Assembly (NCBI GenBank): GCA_023410055.1
Contig: JAEYQK010000066.1
Location: 1-64,000 of the forward strand
Reading direction: 5' to 3'
Length of the DNA: 64,000 bases
Origin: Acidobacteriota bacterium
Lineage (GTDB): Bacteria; Acidobacteriota; Terriglobia; Terriglobales; Acidobacteriaceae
A model generated the notes under the pieces. The model was not told the origin of the DNA, did not search any database, and saw only the letters and a program-made list of their open reading frames with translations. The translations under genes were made by a program, and so were the position numbers. Positions 50,430 to 59,984 of the stretch are shown here, in pieces. Position 1 is the first letter of the stretch, and each line of letters starts with the position of its first letter.

Positions 50430-53274
50430 GATACATGTACGACCGATAGATCTCGCCTGTAGAACGCGTCATGCCGACCTCGCACGTTCGACTGCTTGAG
50501 AAATATCCGTCGTGCTGCGCGGCCTTCACTTCCGCCGCCTCATGCCTCGTTGCCGACTCCGTCAGCTCCGGCACAAGGAACCCGCGATCACCGGCGAACC
50601 CGCAGCATCCCGCACTTAACGGAACCATGACTGCGTCGCTGCATGCCTGCGCAATCCCCTGCAGCTTTCCAGTGATCGCCAGCTTCGTGACCGAACATAC
50701 CGGATGCAGCGCGACCGACGACGCACGCTGCGTGATATTCAGTCTCGGCAGCAGCACGTCATGCGTGAACTCGATGCCATCCAGGATCTTCAACTTGTCG
50801 AAGCGCCGCTGGTTCTCCATGTTGAGCGCCGGTCGCGCGTGGATCAGCCCATACGTGCATGGGCTCGTGTCCATCACGATGGGCAGCGCCCCGCGGTCGG
50901 ACCACGCCCACATCTTCTCGAACGCATCGTTCAGCGCAATCGCATTCGCCTTGTCGAATCCTTTGGAGGAGAACGGCGTACCGCAACACGTTCCCGCAAC
51001 ATCTGGCGGGATCCACACCGGCCTGCCCGCACGCTTCGCCACCTCTACAAACGCCTCTATCAGCGACATATCTTTGGGCTCGCCCGGTATGCGCCCCATC
51101 ACCCGCGAAACACAACTCGGGAAGTACACCGCGACGGCAACCGCCTTCGCCGTTTCCGGATAGCGCGCCGGTGCCGCATGAGGCATGTCCTTGCTCCAGG
51201 CCGGAATCGCATTGTCCATCCAACCGCGGACCACTTTTGACATCTTCGTGACCAGCGTCGCCCCGAGCACTGTTTGGGCCGCATGTCCCGCCTTCAATCC
51301 CAGACGAGCAAGGCGTTCCGTTCGCGCAAAATTGCGGGCAAGCTCTTCCGCCTTGCGATGTGCTTCGGGCGAGTGCTGCAATCTTCTCAGACGCTTCGTC
51401 AGTTTCCCCGTATCAATGCTGACCGGACACGCCATCGCACACAGCCCATCCACTGCGCACGTATCAAGCACGTCATACGGGAAGTCATTTTCCAGTGATG
51501 CCAGCAACTGCGGATCCTGCTTCGTCTCCTTCAGCCTCGCCATCTCGCGTCGCACCACGATCCTCTGTCGCGGCGTCGTCGTCAGCTCGCGGCTCGGGCA
51601 TTTCGACTCGCAGTATCCACACTCGATGCACTTGTCGACTTCCTCTTCCACCGACGGCAGCGGCTTCAGATTCGCCAGATGCGCCTTGCGATCCGGATTG
51701 ATAATCACACCGGGATTTAGCAGGTTCTCCGGATCCGCCAGCTTCTTCAGCTGCTTCATTACTTCGTAAGCGTCTCGCCCCCACTCGCTCTCGACGAACG
51801 GAGCCATGTTGCGCCCGGTTCCATGCTCTGCCTTCAGCGCGCCATCGTACTTCTCAACGACAAGCTTCACGACGTCGTCGATGAAACGCGAGTACTGATC
51901 AACCGCAGCCTTCTCACGGAACGACTGTGTGATCACGAAATGCAAATTGCCATCCTTCGCGTGACCGAAGATGATGGCGTTGTTGTAGTTGTGCTTCTTG
52001 AAAACTTTCGTCAGATCGAGCGCGGCGTCTGCCAGCTTCTCAATCGGGAACGCAACGTCTTCGATGATCACCGTCGTGCCACTCTCGCGCACCGACCCCA
52101 CCGACGGAAACATGCCCGCCCTGATCTTCCAAAGCGCCGCTTGTTCCGGCGCCAGGTGCGTGAACATCGCCGGCTCGACCAGCTTCAGCCCGCCAGTTGC
52201 ATGACGCCCCAACGACTCCAGCTCCGATCTGTCACGTTCATCCGCCGCCTGGAATTCCACCAGCAATCCCGCTGCTTTCTCGTCCAGCTTCTTCAACGAC
52301 GGTGGCACGCCCGCCTGATCTTCCACCGACCGCAACGAAGCCCTGTCCATGATTTCCAGCGCCTTCGCACCAGCTTCGCGCAGCGGCACAATCGAGGCCG
52401 ATGCCGCATAGAGATCCGGAAACAGCAACAGCCCCGTGTATTTCACCGGCAAATCCGGCACTGTGCTCAGCACGGCTTCCGCGATGAACGCCAGCGTTCC
52501 CTCGGAACCGATTAGCACGTGCGCCATGATGTCCACGGCACGATCGAAGTCGATGAACGCGTTCAACCCGTACCCCGTCGTGTTCTTCATCCGGTACTTC
52601 GCGCGAATTCGATCGCGCAGCGCCGTATTCGACTCGATCTTCTTCTTCAATTCCAGAATGCCCTGTGCCAGCTTCGGTTCCTTGGCCAGAAACATCTGCT
52701 CGGCATCCGGAGCTGCCGTGTCGATCACCGTGCCCGACGGCAGCACAAATTTCATCGACGCAATCGTGTGATACGCGTTCTGCTCAACCCCACAGCACAT
52801 GCCGCTGGAGTTGTTCGCCAGTATGCCGCCCATCATGCACGTGGCAATCGATGCCGGGTCGGGCCCCATCTTCGCCCCGTATGGCGCAAGGGCCGCATTC
52901 ACACGCGCACCGATCACTCCCGGTTGCACGCGCACTCTCGCGCCGGCTTCTTCCACGTTCAGCCCACGCCAGTACCGGGCCACTTCGACCAGCACTCCGT
53001 CCGTCACCGCCTGCCCAGACAGACTGCTGCCTGCCGCACGAAACGTCAGCGGCATCCTGCTCTCATGACTGAAGCGGAAAAGTGCCTGGATCTCCTCGAC
53101 TGTGCGCGTCTGCACAACAGCCTTGGGTATCAACCGATAGAAACTCGCGTCCGAAGCGTACGAGATCAGCTCTATCGGTCGCGTAAGTACGCGCTCGGGA
53201 TCAACAATCTTTGCAAGTTGCTCTTCCAGAGCGGAATGAGTGTGTGAGGCGCGGACAGCGCCGGGTGCGGACAT
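50407..53274 (-). CDS. FAD-linked oxidase with Fe-S and CCG domains (GlcD/GlcF-type fusion)
   Basis: 955 residues. The N-terminal FAD_binding_4 domain has A-A-G-S-S-L-S-G-Q-A and P-D-P-A-S-I-A-T. It is followed by the C-terminal oxidase part, then two 4Fe-4S motifs (C-I-E-C-G-Y-C-E-S-K-C-P and C-A-V-D-G-L-C-A-M-A-C-P), then two CCG domains (G-T-C-C-G-T-P and A-G-C-C-G-F-A). This equals GlcD plus GlcF in one chain, as in the YdiJ/D-lactate dehydrogenase group. It oxidises a 2-hydroxyacid such as D-lactate or D-2-hydroxyglutarate at the membrane. Confidence 0.92.
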   Translation of the reverse strand: MSAPGAVRASHTHSALEEQLAKIVDPERVLTRPIELISYASDASFYRLIPKAVVQTRTVEEIQALFRFSHESRMPLTFRAAGSSLSGQAVTDGVLVEVARYWRGLNVEEAGARVRVQPGVIGARVNAALAPYGAKMGPDPASIATCMMGGILANNSSGMCCGVEQNAYHTIASMKFVLPSGTVIDTAAPDAEQMFLAKEPKLAQGILELKKKIESNTALRDRIRAKYRMKNTTGYGLNAFIDFDRAVDIMAHVLIGSEGTLAFIAEAVLSTVPDLPVKYTGLLLFPDLYAASASIVPLREAGAKALEIMDRASLRSVEDQAGVPPSLKKLDEKAAGLLVEFQAADERDRSELESLGRHATGGLKLVEPAMFTHLAPEQAALWKIRAGMFPSVGSVRESGTTVIIEDVAFPIEKLADAALDLTKVFKKHNYNNAIIFGHAKDGNLHFVITQSFREKAAVDQYSRFIDDVVKLVVEKYDGALKAEHGTGRNMAPFVESEWGRDAYEVMKQLKKLADPENLLNPGVIINPDRKAHLANLKPLPSVEEEVDKCIECGYCESKCPSRELTTTPRQRIVVRREMARLKETKQDPQLLASLENDFPYDVLDTCAVDGLCAMACPVSIDTGKLTKRLRRLQHSPEAHRKAEELARNFARTERLARLGLKAGHAAQTVLGATLVTKMSKVVRGWMDNAIPAWSKDMPHAAPARYPETAKAVAVAVYFPSCVSRVMGRIPGEPKDMSLIEAFVEVAKRAGRPVWIPPDVAGTCCGTPFSSKGFDKANAIALNDAFEKMWAWSDRGALPIVMDTSPCTYGLIHARPALNMENQRRFDKLKILDGIEFTHDVLLPRLNITQRASSVALHPVCSVTKLAITGKLQGIAQACSDAVMVPLSAGCCGFAGDRGFLVPELTESATRHEAAEVKAAQHDGYFSSSRTCEVGMTRSTGEIYRSYMYLLEQATR

Positions 53275-53610
53275 AACGAGGTTACTCCTAAGTTACTAAC
53301 CCATTATCACACACTCACCAGATCAGGATGGTGCCCCGCTAGATCAGGATGGTGCCCCGTTCAAGCCCGCTGTTGGCTTGAGCGGGGTGATATCGCAGCG
53401 AGCCTCAGGGTAGCGCCGCCGTCCCGGCGGCAACCGCGGCGTCACCCTGCCGTCGCAGCATTCTTCCAGATCACCCGATCACGAAATCACCCGATCACCC
53501 GATCCCGTTGTACCCGCCGACGTCGCCGTCGATGTTATCAATCTCCTTCGGGAATGCTGCTGAGGGTACAATCATCTACTGCAACAGATTTCATCTTCAG
53601 GAACACGCGA
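53275..53610. repeat. Repeat-rich intergenic region
   Basis: 336 bp without a gene. It contains AGATCAGGATGGTGCCCCG twice (53320, 53341), a hairpin CCCCGTTCAAGCC / GGCTTGAGCGGGG (53355-53387), the second GTAGCGCCG element (53412), and a run of ATCACCCG-like units at 53475-53506. Confidence 0.75.
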
Positions 53611-54564
53611 ATGCACTATCGCAAGTTGGGACGCACTGGTTTTGAAGTCAGCGACATAGCTCACGGACTCTGGGGCATGAGTGGATGGTCGGGCTCCGAT
53701 GACGACGAATCGATGGAGTCCCTGCAACGGGCCGTTGACCTCGGCTGCAACTTCTTCGACACTGCCTGGGCGTACGGTGAAGGACACAGCGACGAGTTGC
53801 TCGGCGCCCTCATCGCCTCCAACAAAGGCAAGCGACTCTTTGCGGCATCGAAAGTTCCGCCCATGAACCGCAAGTGGCCCGCATCGCCCAAAGACAATTA
53901 CGCCGACGTCTTTCCTGCTGCGCACGTCTTGAAGTACGCCGACATGATTCGAGAGAAGCTCGGCACCGACAAAATCGACATCCTTCAGTTCCACGTCTGG
54001 GACGATCACTGGACCGACGAGCCCGAATTTCGCCGCACCGTCGAAAAGCTCAAGTCCGATGGCTACATCCGCCACTTCGGACTGAGCATCAATCGCTGGC
54101 AACCTGAGAACGGACTCCGCGCTCTTCGCACCGGTCTGGTCGATACTGTGCAGGTCGTCTACAACGTCTTTGATCAGAATCCCGAAGACAAACTCTTCCC
54201 ACTCTGTCAGGAATTGAACATCGGCGTGATCGCCCGCGTTCCTCTCGACGAGGGCAGTCTCGCCGGGAACCTGACACTCGACACCACGTTTCCCGAAGGC
54301 GATTTCCGCAACCACTATTTCAGAAAGGAAAACCTCGTCCAGACCGTCGAGCGCGTGGAGAAATTGAAAGAAGTTGTGCCCGCGTCGATGACCCTGCCCG
54401 AGATGGCCCTGCGTTACATACTGTCGCATCCCGCCGTGAGCACTACGATCGTCGGCATGAGAAAGCTCGACCACGTTAGCCAGAATCTCGCCCTCAGTGA
54501 CGCAGGCCCGCTCGATCCCGCGCTGCTTTGCGAACTCAAAGCTCACCGTTGGCAACGTCCGTAA
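53611..54564 (+). CDS. Aldo/keto reductase
   Basis: 317 residues from the ATG at 53611. Family anchors: G-L-W-G-M-S-G-W, F-F-D-T-A-W-A-Y-G-E-G-H-S-D-E (catalytic D-x-x-x-Y), K in A-A-S-K-V, and S-I-N-R-W as the NADPH-site strand. It reduces aldehydes or ketones with NAD(P)H in the cytosol; the substrate is unknown. A GTAGCGCCG repeat follows. Confidence 0.93.
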   Translation: MHYRKLGRTGFEVSDIAHGLWGMSGWSGSDDDESMESLQRAVDLGCNFFDTAWAYGEGHSDELLGALIASNKGKRLFAASKVPPMNRKWPASPKDNYADVFPAAHVLKYADMIREKLGTDKIDILQFHVWDDHWTDEPEFRRTVEKLKSDGYIRHFGLSINRWQPENGLRALRTGLVDTVQVVYNVFDQNPEDKLFPLCQELNIGVIARVPLDEGSLAGNLTLDTTFPEGDFRNHYFRKENLVQTVERVEKLKEVVPASMTLPEMALRYILSHPAVSTTIVGMRKLDHVSQNLALSDAGPLDPALLCELKAHRWQRP

Positions 54565-54573
54565 GGAACAGTT

Positions 54574-54628
54574 GTAGCGCCGCCGTCCGGCGGCTGTCAC
54601 GGCGGACGTCTCGTCCGCCGCCTGCCTG
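54574..54628. repeat. GTAGCGCCG palindromic intergenic element, copy 3
   Basis: GTAGCGCCGCCGTCCGGCGG followed by GGCGGACGTCTCGTCCGCC forms two hairpins just after the aldo/keto reductase gene. Confidence 0.6.
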
Positions 54629-54699
54629 CTGAACAAACCGATTTTGAGCATCCTGCCCACCTCGTCGCATCTAAGTCAGTGTTTCAAGTGGGGTAAGTC

Positions 54700-55269
54700 A
54701 TGTTGAGACCGACATCTCTCCTCTTCGCACTGATCGTCGTAGCATCGGTGCTCCTCATCGCGCAAAGCAATCCCGGCAGCGCGCCACAGCAGACACAGCA
54801 AGCTCCTCCGGCGGCACAGCCAATTAGGCCGACTCGAAACGCACAAGCCGTAACCGGAAAGACGGGAATCAGATCACATTCCATCAACACCAGCACCACG
54901 GCTTCAGTCGGTGTAGAGACTCCCGGCGTGCAAACCGACAACGGCATGGCGCAGCAGCCAGACAAGTACCCGTGGATCAAGCCTGTTAACCCCGACATAC
55001 GTTCTCGTCCTGGTGCCCCTCCCAACTGGGAGCAGGTTGGACAAGACGAACAACTCGCTAACGGCAATGCCGCCGCGGCTGCCCGCGCTGAACTCGGCGG
55101 CCCCGAAGGCACCCTCGGCGTCGGCAACGCCCTGCCCTCCTACGCGCAAGGAGGAAAGCCAACCGCATCATCGCAAACCAAGACCAACCAGTCGGTTCCC
55201 GGCCAGACAGGGCGCAACGCATCTACAAATCCCAGCAGCACTGCAAAGAAGCCCTCACCTCCGCAGTAG
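54700..55269 (+). CDS. Secreted low-complexity protein
   Basis: 189 residues with an N-terminal signal peptide (MLRPTSLLFALIVVASVLLIAQS). The rest is rich in Gln, Ala, Pro, Thr and Asn, without predicted helix or sheet cores; there is no Cys. Probably an unfolded envelope or secreted protein. A strong hairpin terminator follows. Function not known. Confidence 0.55.
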   Translation: MLRPTSLLFALIVVASVLLIAQSNPGSAPQQTQQAPPAAQPIRPTRNAQAVTGKTGIRSHSINTSTTASVGVETPGVQTDNGMAQQPDKYPWIKPVNPDIRSRPGAPPNWEQVGQDEQLANGNAAAAARAELGGPEGTLGVGNALPSYAQGGKPTASSQTKTNQSVPGQTGRNASTNPSSTAKKPSPPQ

Positions 55270-55283
55270 CCATCCTGAAACGA

Positions 55284-55309
55284 AACGGCGCGACTCAAGT
55301 CGCGCCGTT
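55284..55309. terminator. Hairpin terminator, convergent genes
   Basis: AACGGCGCGACT-ca-AGTCGCGCCGTT followed by GCTCTTT. It lies between the secreted protein gene and the oligopeptidase gene and may serve both. Confidence 0.7.
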
Positions 55310-55340
55310 GCTCTTTCCATTGGCCCGATCGCCCGATGAC

Positions 55341-57521
55341 TCAATGGCCCGATGAAGTGATTCCCATCTGCTCCAGCGTGAAAGCGTAGTCAAACGCGAT
55401 CTCGTGCAGATAGTCATAGCGTCCCGAAGCCCCACCGTGACCCGCGCCCATGTTGGTCTTCAGCAGCAGCGGATTCGCGTCAGTCTTCAGCGTCCTCAGC
55501 TTGGCCACATACTTCGCCGGCTCCCAGTACATCACCTGACTATCGTTAAACGATGTTTTCACCAGGATCGTCGGATACGCGCCTTTCTTGAGCTGATCGT
55601 AAGGCGAATACGAGTAGATGTAGTCGAACTCGTCCTTCTTCTTCGGATTGCCCCACTCTTCGAACTCACCCACCGTGAGCGGCAGTGACTCATCCAGCAT
55701 CGTGTTGATCACATCCACAAACGGCACCTTCGAGATGACCGCCTTGAACAAGTCCGGCCTCATGTTCGTGACCGCGCCCATCAGCAAGCCACCGGCGCTT
55801 CCGCCCATGATCACCAGTTTGTCCTTCGCGCCGTACTTCTGCGCCACCAGGTACTCGGCGCAATCGATGAAGTCGTTGAACGTATTCATCTTCTTCATCA
55901 TCTTGCCGTCGTCGTGCCACGGCTTGCCCAAATCACCACCGCCGCGAATGTGCGCCACCGCGTACACCACGCCGCGATCGATCAGGCTGAATATGTTCGA
56001 GTTGAACCCGATGTTCTGCGAGATTCCGTACGACCCATACGCATACAGAAACACCGGCGCGCTGCCATCGCGCTTCACGCCCTTCAGGTACACCAGCGAG
56101 ATCGGCACCTTCACGCCGTCCCGCGCCGTCGCATACACGCGCTCCACCGTGTACTTCGTCGGATCGTAGCCACCAAGCACTTCCGTCTGCTTCAACAGCT
56201 TCGACGTACGCTTCTCCATGTCGTAGTCGAACACCGACGGTGACGTGATGAACGACTGATAGCGATACCGATACTCCTTCGTGTCATACACCCGATTCTG
56301 TTCGGGAGTAACGGAATATGCCGGCTCCGGGAACTCGATGCGATGCACTCCGCCGTCGCGCAAGTCCGTCACTCGCAGATGCGGCAAACCGTTCTCGCGC
56401 TCGTGCAGCACATAGAAGTCCTTGAAGAAGTCCATATCCTCCAGCATCACGTTCGCGCGATGCGGCACGACTTCCGCCCAGTTCTTCTTCTGCGGATCGC
56501 TCACCGGCGCCTTGACCAGCCGAAAATTTCGCCCCGTATCATTCACACGAATGTAAAAGAAGTCCCCATTGTGGTCCGGATAGTACTCGACCGCCTGCTG
56601 ACGCGGCGCAATCAGCTTCCACTCCGACGCAGGCTCATCAGCGCTGATGTAGCGGAACTCCGAAGTCGTGTGACTGCTGATTTCCATGAAAATGTACTTG
56701 CCGCTCCGCGTACGACCCGCGCCCACGTTGAAGCGCTCGTCCTTCTCTTCGTAGATCAGATCGTCCGGCCCCGTCGTCCCCACCTTGTGCCGATACAGCC
56801 GGTACTGCCGCTTCGCCGCATCCTCGACCGTATAGAACAACGTCTTGCCGTCGGCCGCCCACACAATCGACCCGGTCTTCTCAACTTTGTCCGGCAGCAA
56901 CTCACCGGTCTTGAGGTTCTTCACCTGCAGCGTGTACTGCCGGAACCCCGTGTTGTCTGTCGAATACGCAAGCAGCGTCCCATCGTCACTCGGACGATAC
57001 GCCCCGATCGCCATGAACGTCTGCCCCTCGGCCAGCTTGTTCACATCGAGAACAATCTCTTCTTTTTCTGCCTTGATTTCACTCTGGTGCCCCACGTTCG
57101 CGAAGCTAACGTGGGATCGGCACATGATCGGATACTGCTTGCCCTTCTCCGTCCGCGAATAATAGAAGTAGTCGCCCTCGCGATAGGGCACGTTGACGTC
57201 GGTTTCCTTGATGCGCGACAGCATCTCGTCGTAGAGCTTCTTCTGAAGCGAATCTGTGTGCTTCATGAGCGAGTCGGTGTACGCGTTCTCGGCCTCGACG
57301 TAGGCCTTCACTTCGGGATTGCTCTTGTCGCGAAGCCAGAAATAGTCGTCCGCGAGCTTCAGCCAATGGATCTCGGTCACATGCGGCACTTTATTCGCGA
57401 CAGGCGGTTTCACTGCGGACTCGTCCGCAGCAGCAGCAGAGTTGATCAATGCAATTGTCATGACAGTAATAAACAGAATACAGATGCACAGCCAGCGCAA
57501 ACGGCTCACGGACAGGCGCAT
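55341..57521 (-). CDS. Exported oligopeptidase B-like serine peptidase (S9A)
   Basis: 726 residues from the ATG at 57521, with GGGAGG six bases upstream and a signal peptide. An N-terminal seven-bladed propeller is followed by the hydrolase domain with nucleophile Ser in G-G-S-A-G-G-L-L, Asp in the N-D-S-Q-V segment region and His in A-G-H-G-G-A-S-G. The G-E-F-E-E-W-G-N-P stretch is typical of oligopeptidase B. It cleaves short peptides after basic residues. Export would put it in the periplasm, unlike E. coli PtrB. Confidence 0.9.
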   Translation of the reverse strand: MRLSVSRLRWLCICILFITVMTIALINSAAAADESAVKPPVANKVPHVTEIHWLKLADDYFWLRDKSNPEVKAYVEAENAYTDSLMKHTDSLQKKLYDEMLSRIKETDVNVPYREGDYFYYSRTEKGKQYPIMCRSHVSFANVGHQSEIKAEKEEIVLDVNKLAEGQTFMAIGAYRPSDDGTLLAYSTDNTGFRQYTLQVKNLKTGELLPDKVEKTGSIVWAADGKTLFYTVEDAAKRQYRLYRHKVGTTGPDDLIYEEKDERFNVGAGRTRSGKYIFMEISSHTTSEFRYISADEPASEWKLIAPRQQAVEYYPDHNGDFFYIRVNDTGRNFRLVKAPVSDPQKKNWAEVVPHRANVMLEDMDFFKDFYVLHERENGLPHLRVTDLRDGGVHRIEFPEPAYSVTPEQNRVYDTKEYRYRYQSFITSPSVFDYDMEKRTSKLLKQTEVLGGYDPTKYTVERVYATARDGVKVPISLVYLKGVKRDGSAPVFLYAYGSYGISQNIGFNSNIFSLIDRGVVYAVAHIRGGGDLGKPWHDDGKMMKKMNTFNDFIDCAEYLVAQKYGAKDKLVIMGGSAGGLLMGAVTNMRPDLFKAVISKVPFVDVINTMLDESLPLTVGEFEEWGNPKKKDEFDYIYSYSPYDQLKKGAYPTILVKTSFNDSQVMYWEPAKYVAKLRTLKTDANPLLLKTNMGAGHGGASGRYDYLHEIAFDYAFTLEQMGITSSGH

Positions 57522-57722
57522 TGGAGCCTCCCAGGTCCTTACGTCCACGTAGAATCGCAAGTATATTGGACGGAGCTGCACATTTGAACTGAGCCGACGA
57601 AGAGAGGCAGGAATTTGCCGATTGCTGATGCTGATAGGCACTTAGTAGCGGTTTAACGTCGCGGCTGGGGATTTCGCATTCAAAATCAACAAATCAACAA
57701 GTCAAGAAATCAACAAATCGGG

Positions 57723-58718
57723 ATGTCCTCTCGCTCCCAACTCGCTCCCGCCGCCTCCCCCTCACTCCTCCGCCGCGAACTCTGCTTTCGCGCCGAAGAA
57801 TACGCGCGGAAACACGCTCTTCCCCACTGCCTCACTTATGGTGCAAATCCAGTCGTAGCCTTCGAACCCCACGAGAACGGCCACGGCAACTTCCTTCCCG
57901 AAACTTACGCCTCCATCCTCGCGAACCCAAACTGGCGCAAGCGCCTGACCAAGGTGCATTCGAGCGCTCGCACCTCTCTCCCCAAGACCGATCGGCGCTG
58001 GTGCGAACTCGACTCCTGTAACAGCTCCGACGCCCTGCTCATGAACGTCTTCTGCCATCCCGAAACGTTCTCCAACAGCACTGTCCGCCTGCTCCTCGCG
58101 GTCGAAGACAATGCTGTCCCGGAGTTCGGATTCAAGCCTCGCATCCCACTCACGCCCGGCAAGTTCGACCGTACCGAGGTCGACATGCGCCTCGGCTCTC
58201 TGCTCGTCGAAGCTAAGCTCACCGAATTCGACTTTCAGAGCAAGTCCCGCGACGTCGTAAACAGCTACCGCGACTTCGCCGAAATCTTCGATCGCCGCTC
58301 CCTTCCGCAAACTTTTGTCATTCCGAGCGCAGCGAGGAATCCCTATCGCCACGATGATCCTTCCGTTGACACCTTTGTCATTCCGAGGAGCGCAGCAACG
58401 AGGAATCCCTATCGCCACGACAACCCTTCGGTTGCCACAACAACTCATCGCCCCCCAGCGCGTCGCGGCACTTATCGCTCCTACCAACTGATCCGCAACG
58501 TCCTCGCCGCCCATCACACCGGCTCATCCTTCTGCGTCCTCTGCGACGCTCGCCGCCCCGACCTCATCTCCGCCTGGTACGACGTCATGCGTTGCGTCAG
58601 ACCCCTCGACCTGCGCCTCCGCTGCAAGGTCCTCACTTGGCAGGAACTCAGCGAAGCGCTTCCGCACCAACTACAAGAATTTCTCAGCGAGAAATACGGA
58701 ATCTCGAGCCAGCAATAA
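57723..58718 (+). CDS. PD-(D/E)XK-like protein with in-frame dispersed-repeat insertions
   Basis: 331 residues. The middle has L-L-V-E-A-K-L-T-E-F-D-F, the E-x-K strand of PD-(D/E)XK nucleases, after an R-L-G-S strand; this matches the PGN_0703-like putative restriction endonuclease group. Between about 196 and 238 the frame contains two copies of F-V-I-P-x-S-A-A-x-R-N-P-Y-R-H-D, encoded by the dispersed CATTCCGAGCGCAGCGAGGA element. The conserved C-terminal part (about 250-331) resumes afterwards. It may still be functional if the insert is in a loop. Confidence 0.65.
   Translation: MSSRSQLAPAASPSLLRRELCFRAEEYARKHALPHCLTYGANPVVAFEPHENGHGNFLPETYASILANPNWRKRLTKVHSSARTSLPKTDRRWCELDSCNSSDALLMNVFCHPETFSNSTVRLLLAVEDNAVPEFGFKPRIPLTPGKFDRTEVDMRLGSLLVEAKLTEFDFQSKSRDVVNSYRDFAEIFDRRSLPQTFVIPSAARNPYRHDDPSVDTFVIPRSAATRNPYRHDNPSVATTTHRPPARRGTYRSYQLIRNVLAAHHTGSSFCVLCDARRPDLISAWYDVMRCVRPLDLRLRCKVLTWQELSEALPHQLQEFLSEKYGISSQQ
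58315..58438 (+). repeat. Two in-frame copies of a dispersed repeat inside a coding gene
   Basis: CATTCCGAGCGCAGCGAGGA and CATTCCGAGGAGCGCAGCAA, each followed by ATCCCTATCGCCACGA, 60 bp apart. Both keep the reading frame of the surrounding gene. Confidence 0.75.
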
Positions 58719-58865
58719 TCGGCGCCTCACCTTCCCCCAAAGCGGAGTACGATGAAGAAGCGCCAAGCTTGTCTCGAATTGGGAAACGTAAACAGAAGGC
58801 CTGTTTTGTTCAACTAGTTTTCTGTAAAGTGGCATCGGCCGCGAATTGCATGAGGGGCTTCGCAC

Positions 58866-59165
58866 ATGGATAGAGGCTGGACTCCTACACTGGTTCTTGC
58901 TTCGATTGCGGTTGCAGTCATTTTGTCGTACTTAGTTGCATGGCGAAGCAAGCGCAAAGCGGCTCAGAAGAGGGTTTCAATCGCAGTCGCTGGCGTCGCC
59001 GGTATTGCCGCATTGATTGCCTTTTCTGTTGCAGTGCGGGGTCTTTACGACTTTCGTGCTCCTGGGAACCGTTGGTGGGAGAAGCTGTTGGTCGAGGGTG
59101 TGATGTTTGGAATCGCTATAGGATTGGCTCTGTTTGGACTCAAGTCAATTGGGTCTGAGAGATAG
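58866..59165 (+). CDS. Small membrane protein, unknown (orphan patch gene 1)
   Basis: 99 residues with three membrane helices (about 7-25, 37-58 and 76-93). The loop between the first two is strongly basic (R-S-K-R-K-A-A-Q-K-R). No family recognised. A short palindromic element of the patch follows at about 59170-59212. Confidence 0.55.
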   Translation: MDRGWTPTLVLASIAVAVILSYLVAWRSKRKAAQKRVSIAVAGVAGIAALIAFSVAVRGLYDFRAPGNRWWEKLLVEGVMFGIAIGLALFGLKSIGSER

Positions 59166-59169
59166 GTAT

Positions 59170-59212
59170 CGAGAAATCCCCATCTGTTAAACAATCCCGT
59201 TTCGGGCGGATA
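59170..59212. repeat. Intergenic element of the orphan patch, copy 1
   Basis: AAATCCCCATCTGTTAAACA then ATCCCGTTTCGGGCGG. It shares ATCCCGnnTnGGG with the copies near 59950, 60375 and 60815. Confidence 0.5.
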
Positions 59213-59331
59213 GGTTAACAAATGGCCTGATATCGACAGCTATCCATTGAGCACTTTCTCGAAAAGCGGCATGACACTGTAATCGCTTGAATACTTTCCC
59301 AGATTCCGACACCGTGCTACAAAGATGCGAT

Positions 59332-59937
59332 ATGCACGTAAGACTCAAATACGTATTGCCTTTGGCGCAAATAGCACTGTCAGTTGCATTGCTTTGGTGG
59401 TCAGTTCTATGGGACAGGGCGATGACGCGCATCATGGACATGCCCGGGCCATCACCAGCCTTCACTCTTCTCGTTTCGATTAGTGCTCCTGTAGCTATGG
59501 GGCGAGTTTTCTGGTTCCGGTATCTACCTGTAGTTTGGGACTGGGTGACACTCGTTGTGGGTGTTGGCCTGCTGTGGTACTGGGCAGCGTTGAACGTCGA
59601 ATCTTGGCGAGAGCGGAGGACGGTCTGTATGTTCTCTTTTGCCCCTTTGCGAATTGCTGGAGATTTGCTGCTGATTGCGGTTGGGATTGCTCTAGGCTAT
59701 TTCTCGCTGGCCTACGATATTTGGACCGCACTAAGAGAAGGCGTGGGGATTGCAGCTTTTAGAATCTCAGCACCTCCTTTCGATTGTCCCCCGTGGCTGT
59801 GGTTCAGTGTTATCGTGGGCCTACACATCGCTTGGTCTGTCGTATTGGTTTTATTGTTCGGCCGCGACTTCTACTGCATAGTCCGGAAACATTCCGTTAA
59901 CGGCGATGCCTACGGAAACGTGATCGAACCACAATAG
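59332..59937 (+). CDS. Multi-helix membrane protein, unknown (orphan patch gene 2)
   Basis: 201 residues from the ATG at 59332 with about five membrane helices, Trp- and Leu-rich. The C-terminal tail is hydrophilic. No family recognised; the start is chosen because the protein runs directly into a membrane helix after M-H-V-R-L-K. A palindromic patch element follows at 59949. Confidence 0.55.
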   Translation: MHVRLKYVLPLAQIALSVALLWWSVLWDRAMTRIMDMPGPSPAFTLLVSISAPVAMGRVFWFRYLPVVWDWVTLVVGVGLLWYWAALNVESWRERRTVCMFSFAPLRIAGDLLLIAVGIALGYFSLAYDIWTALREGVGIAAFRISAPPFDCPPWLWFSVIVGLHIAWSVVLVLLFGRDFYCIVRKHSVNGDAYGNVIEPQ

Positions 59938-59948
59938 ATGTCGAAACA

Positions 59949-59984
59949 TCGCCTTCGATTAAGTAATCCCGTTTTGGGCGCAGT
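59949..59984. repeat. Intergenic element of the orphan patch, copy 2
   Basis: ATCGCCTTCGATTAAGTAAT then CCCGTTTTGGGCG. It matches copies 3 and 4 in both the ATCGCCTT and the CCCGnnTnGGG parts. Confidence 0.55.

Noticed and set aside
53572..54660. 362-residue open frame on the minus strand over the aldo/keto reductase gene
   Set aside because: Antisense shadow of a well-supported gene with no recognisable domain.
56343..57587. 414-residue open frame on the plus strand inside the oligopeptidase gene
   Set aside because: It is antisense to a clear S9A peptidase, Arg/His-rich in composition and without any domain; a codon-bias shadow.
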